From the NCBI GenBank assembly GCA_030652635.1, contig JAUSPW010000641.1, positions 1-8,461 on the forward strand: DNA of 8,461 nucleotides, read 5' to 3'. The stretch is from Pseudohongiella sp. (GTDB lineage: Bacteria; Pseudomonadota; Gammaproteobacteria; Pseudomonadales; Pseudohongiellaceae). The notes beneath the pieces were generated by a model. The model did no database searches. It saw only the letters and a list, made by a program, of their open reading frames with translations, and was not told the DNA's origin. Position 1 is the first letter of the stretch, and each line of letters opens with the position of its first letter. The position numbers were made by a program, and so were the translations under genes. Shown here piece by piece: positions 7,056 through 8,461 of this stretch.

Positions 7056-7072
7056 GATCCTCAACCCGGATC
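7056..7072 (+). repeat. Small inverted repeat between gatC and gatA
   Basis: GATCC (7056-7060) and GGATC (7068-7072) flank a 7-base loop. The 5-pair stem has no T-run and lies just before the gatA ribosome site (AAGGAA, 7077-7082). It may be chance. Confidence 0.25.
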
Positions 7073-7092
7073 AGGCAAGGAATCAAGCGCAT

Positions 7093-8461
7093 ATGTTGAG
7101 CAAAACCGTAGCTGAGTTGGCGGGCGCGCTAACTCGGAAAGAGGTCTCTGCCAGGGAGCTGACACAAGCTTATCTGGACCGCATTCATCAGTTGAATCCC
7201 GCACTGAATGCCTATGTCACCATTACAGGCGAGCAGGCACTGGCGCAAGCAGACGCCGCCGATGCCCGGCGTGCACAAGGCAATGCGGGTCCGCTTACCG
7301 GCATTCCGATTGCGCACAAGGATATATTCTGCACGCGCGGTGTGTTGACTGCGTGTGGCTCACACATGCTGCACAACTTCATTGCGCCATACGATGCCTG
7401 TGTTGTTGAGCGTCTTGAGCAAGCCGGTGCCATCATGTTGGGCAAAACCAACATGGATGAATTTGCCATGGGTTCATCCAACGAGACCAGCTGGTTTGGT
7501 CCGGTACGCAACCCTTGGGATCAGGCACGAGTTCCTGGCGGGTCCTCAGGCGGCTCAGCAGCCGCAGTTGCTGCCAGCCTGTGCGCGATGGCGACAGGCA
7601 CGGATACTGGCGGCTCGATTCGGCAACCCGCGTCTTTTTGTGGCCTCACTGGTTTGAAGCCAACCTACGGACGCGTGTCGCGCTGGGGCATGATTGCCTT
7701 TGCGTCCAGCCTTGACCAGGCAGGCCCGTTAACACGCAGCGCAGAAGATGCCGCGTTGATGATGAATGCGATTGCAGGCACTGATCTGCGCGATTCAACC
7801 TGTCTTGAGCTGCCGTTTGAGGATTTCACGGCACAATTGAATCAACCGTTGAGCGGCTTGCGTATCGGTTTACCGCGCGAGCATTTCACCAAAGATCTTA
7901 ACCCGGCGGTGCAGGCCATTCTTCAGGAGGCCATTCGCCAGCTGGAACTACTCGGTGCCACATTTAAAGAAGTAACGCTGCCGAATAATTACTTGTCCGT
8001 CCCCGCCTACTACGTGATTGCACCGGCTGAAGCCTCAGCCAACCTGTCGCGTTTTGACGGTGTCCGCTTTGGTTATCGCTGTGCAAACCCTGCAAACCTT
8101 GACGATCTCTACAAACGCAGCCGCGGCGAAGGTTTTGGAGATGAAGTAAAACGTCGCATCATGGTAGGCACCTACGCCTTGTCTGCGGGCTATTACGATG
8201 CCTACTACATCAAGGCACAAAAAATTCGCCGCCTGATCAAGCAGGATTTTGATCTGGCATTTAACGAGGTAGACCTGATCCTTGGACCAACATCGCCACA
8301 CACCGCCTTTAAATTGGGTGAAAAAGTCAGCGACCCGGTGACTATGTATCTGGAAGACATCTACACCATCGCCGTGAACCTGGCGGGTTTGCCGGGTATG
8401 TCATTGCCGGCAGGCATGTTAAACGGTCTGCCAATCGGCATGCAGCTGGTTGGCCCTTCAC
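7093..8461 (+). CDS. gatA: Asp-tRNA(Asn)/Glu-tRNA(Gln) amidotransferase subunit A, 3' end cut by window
   Basis: GatA is the glutaminase subunit of GatCAB: it releases ammonia from glutamine, which is channelled to GatB to amidate Glu-tRNA(Gln) or Asp-tRNA(Asn). 456 codons are visible, and the family is usually about 485 residues, so only some 30 are missing. The amidase-signature triad is complete: K76 (GIPIAHKD), cis-serine S151 (PGGSSGGSAAA) and nucleophile S175 (DTGGSIRQPA). Residues matching the glutamine-binding Y309, R358 and D425 of Staphylococcus aureus GatA fall at Y306, R355 and D422 with the same offset of three as the triad. LSAGYYDAYY (363-372) and NLAGLPGMSLP (429-439) are also typical. 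The ATG at 7093 follows AAGGAA (7077-7082) with a slightly long 10-base spacing. No frameshift or lost key residue is seen. gatB should follow. Confidence 0.97.
   Translation, partial: MLSKTVAELAGALTRKEVSARELTQAYLDRIHQLNPALNAYVTITGEQALAQADAADARRAQGNAGPLTGIPIAHKDIFCTRGVLTACGSHMLHNFIAPYDACVVERLEQAGAIMLGKTNMDEFAMGSSNETSWFGPVRNPWDQARVPGGSSGGSAAAVAASLCAMATGTDTGGSIRQPASFCGLTGLKPTYGRVSRWGMIAFASSLDQAGPLTRSAEDAALMMNAIAGTDLRDSTCLELPFEDFTAQLNQPLSGLRIGLPREHFTKDLNPAVQAILQEAIRQLELLGATFKEVTLPNNYLSVPAYYVIAPAEASANLSRFDGVRFGYRCANPANLDDLYKRSRGEGFGDEVKRRIMVGTYALSAGYYDAYYIKAQKIRRLIKQDFDLAFNEVDLILGPTSPHTAFKLGEKVSDPVTMYLEDIYTIAVNLAGLPGMSLPAGMLNGLPIGMQLVGPS

Noticed and set aside
1..8461. Mobile element, CRISPR array, tRNA or defence system
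   Set aside because: No transposase or integrase frame, direct repeat series, cloverleaf or foreign-looking stretch was seen. All coding space is taken by core genes in their known order.

Overview
The window is a conserved housekeeping region of a gammaproteobacterial chromosome. It holds six tightly packed genes on the minus strand (in transcription order mreB, mreC, mreD, maf, rng, yhdP) and, diverging from them across a 389-base intergenic region, the first two genes of gatCAB on the plus strand. The mreBCD-maf-rng-yhdP order with gatCAB diverging from mreB is the arrangement known from Pseudomonas and its relatives. MreB residues 112-125 and the SALEQSPPELASDI stretch also look Pseudomonas/Cellvibrio-like rather than enterobacterial. 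Base composition looks even and moderate (about half GC by eye), and I see no sign of transferred DNA. I cannot name the genus.

Positions 1-1738 (minus) carry the N-terminal 579 codons of a YhdP-type AsmA-like envelope protein whose 3' end lies outside the window. Positions 1748-3226 are RNase G, starting with TTG inside the end of maf. Positions 3219-3833 are a YhdE-type Maf nucleotide pyrophosphatase. Positions 3852-4340 and 4337-5296 are MreD and MreC, overlapping by ATGA. Positions 5321-6361 are MreB. Gaps or overlaps of at most about 24 bases make one polycistronic unit very likely. It joins the rod-shape scaffold (MreB filament, MreC and MreD membrane partners) to nucleotide-pool cleaning (Maf), RNA processing (RNase G) and outer-membrane lipid homeostasis (YhdP).

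Positions 6362-6750 are the divergent control region. It has a perfect TATAAT on the gatC side, two hairpins in the presumed gatC leader, and two mutually exclusive hairpins in the presumed mreB leader. Positions 6751-7038 are GatC and 7093-8461 are GatA, cut about 30 residues before its usual end. With GatB, expected next, they form the amidotransferase that converts Glu-tRNA(Gln) and/or Asp-tRNA(Asn) to the correctly charged form.

I found no new multi-gene system, mobile element, CRISPR array or RNA gene. The most unusual signal is that mreC appears to start at ATT (5294-5296). The only usual start codon nearby, GTG at 5272, would remove the conserved N-terminus and has no properly spaced ribosome binding site. 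The structured leaders in the divergent region are the second point of interest.
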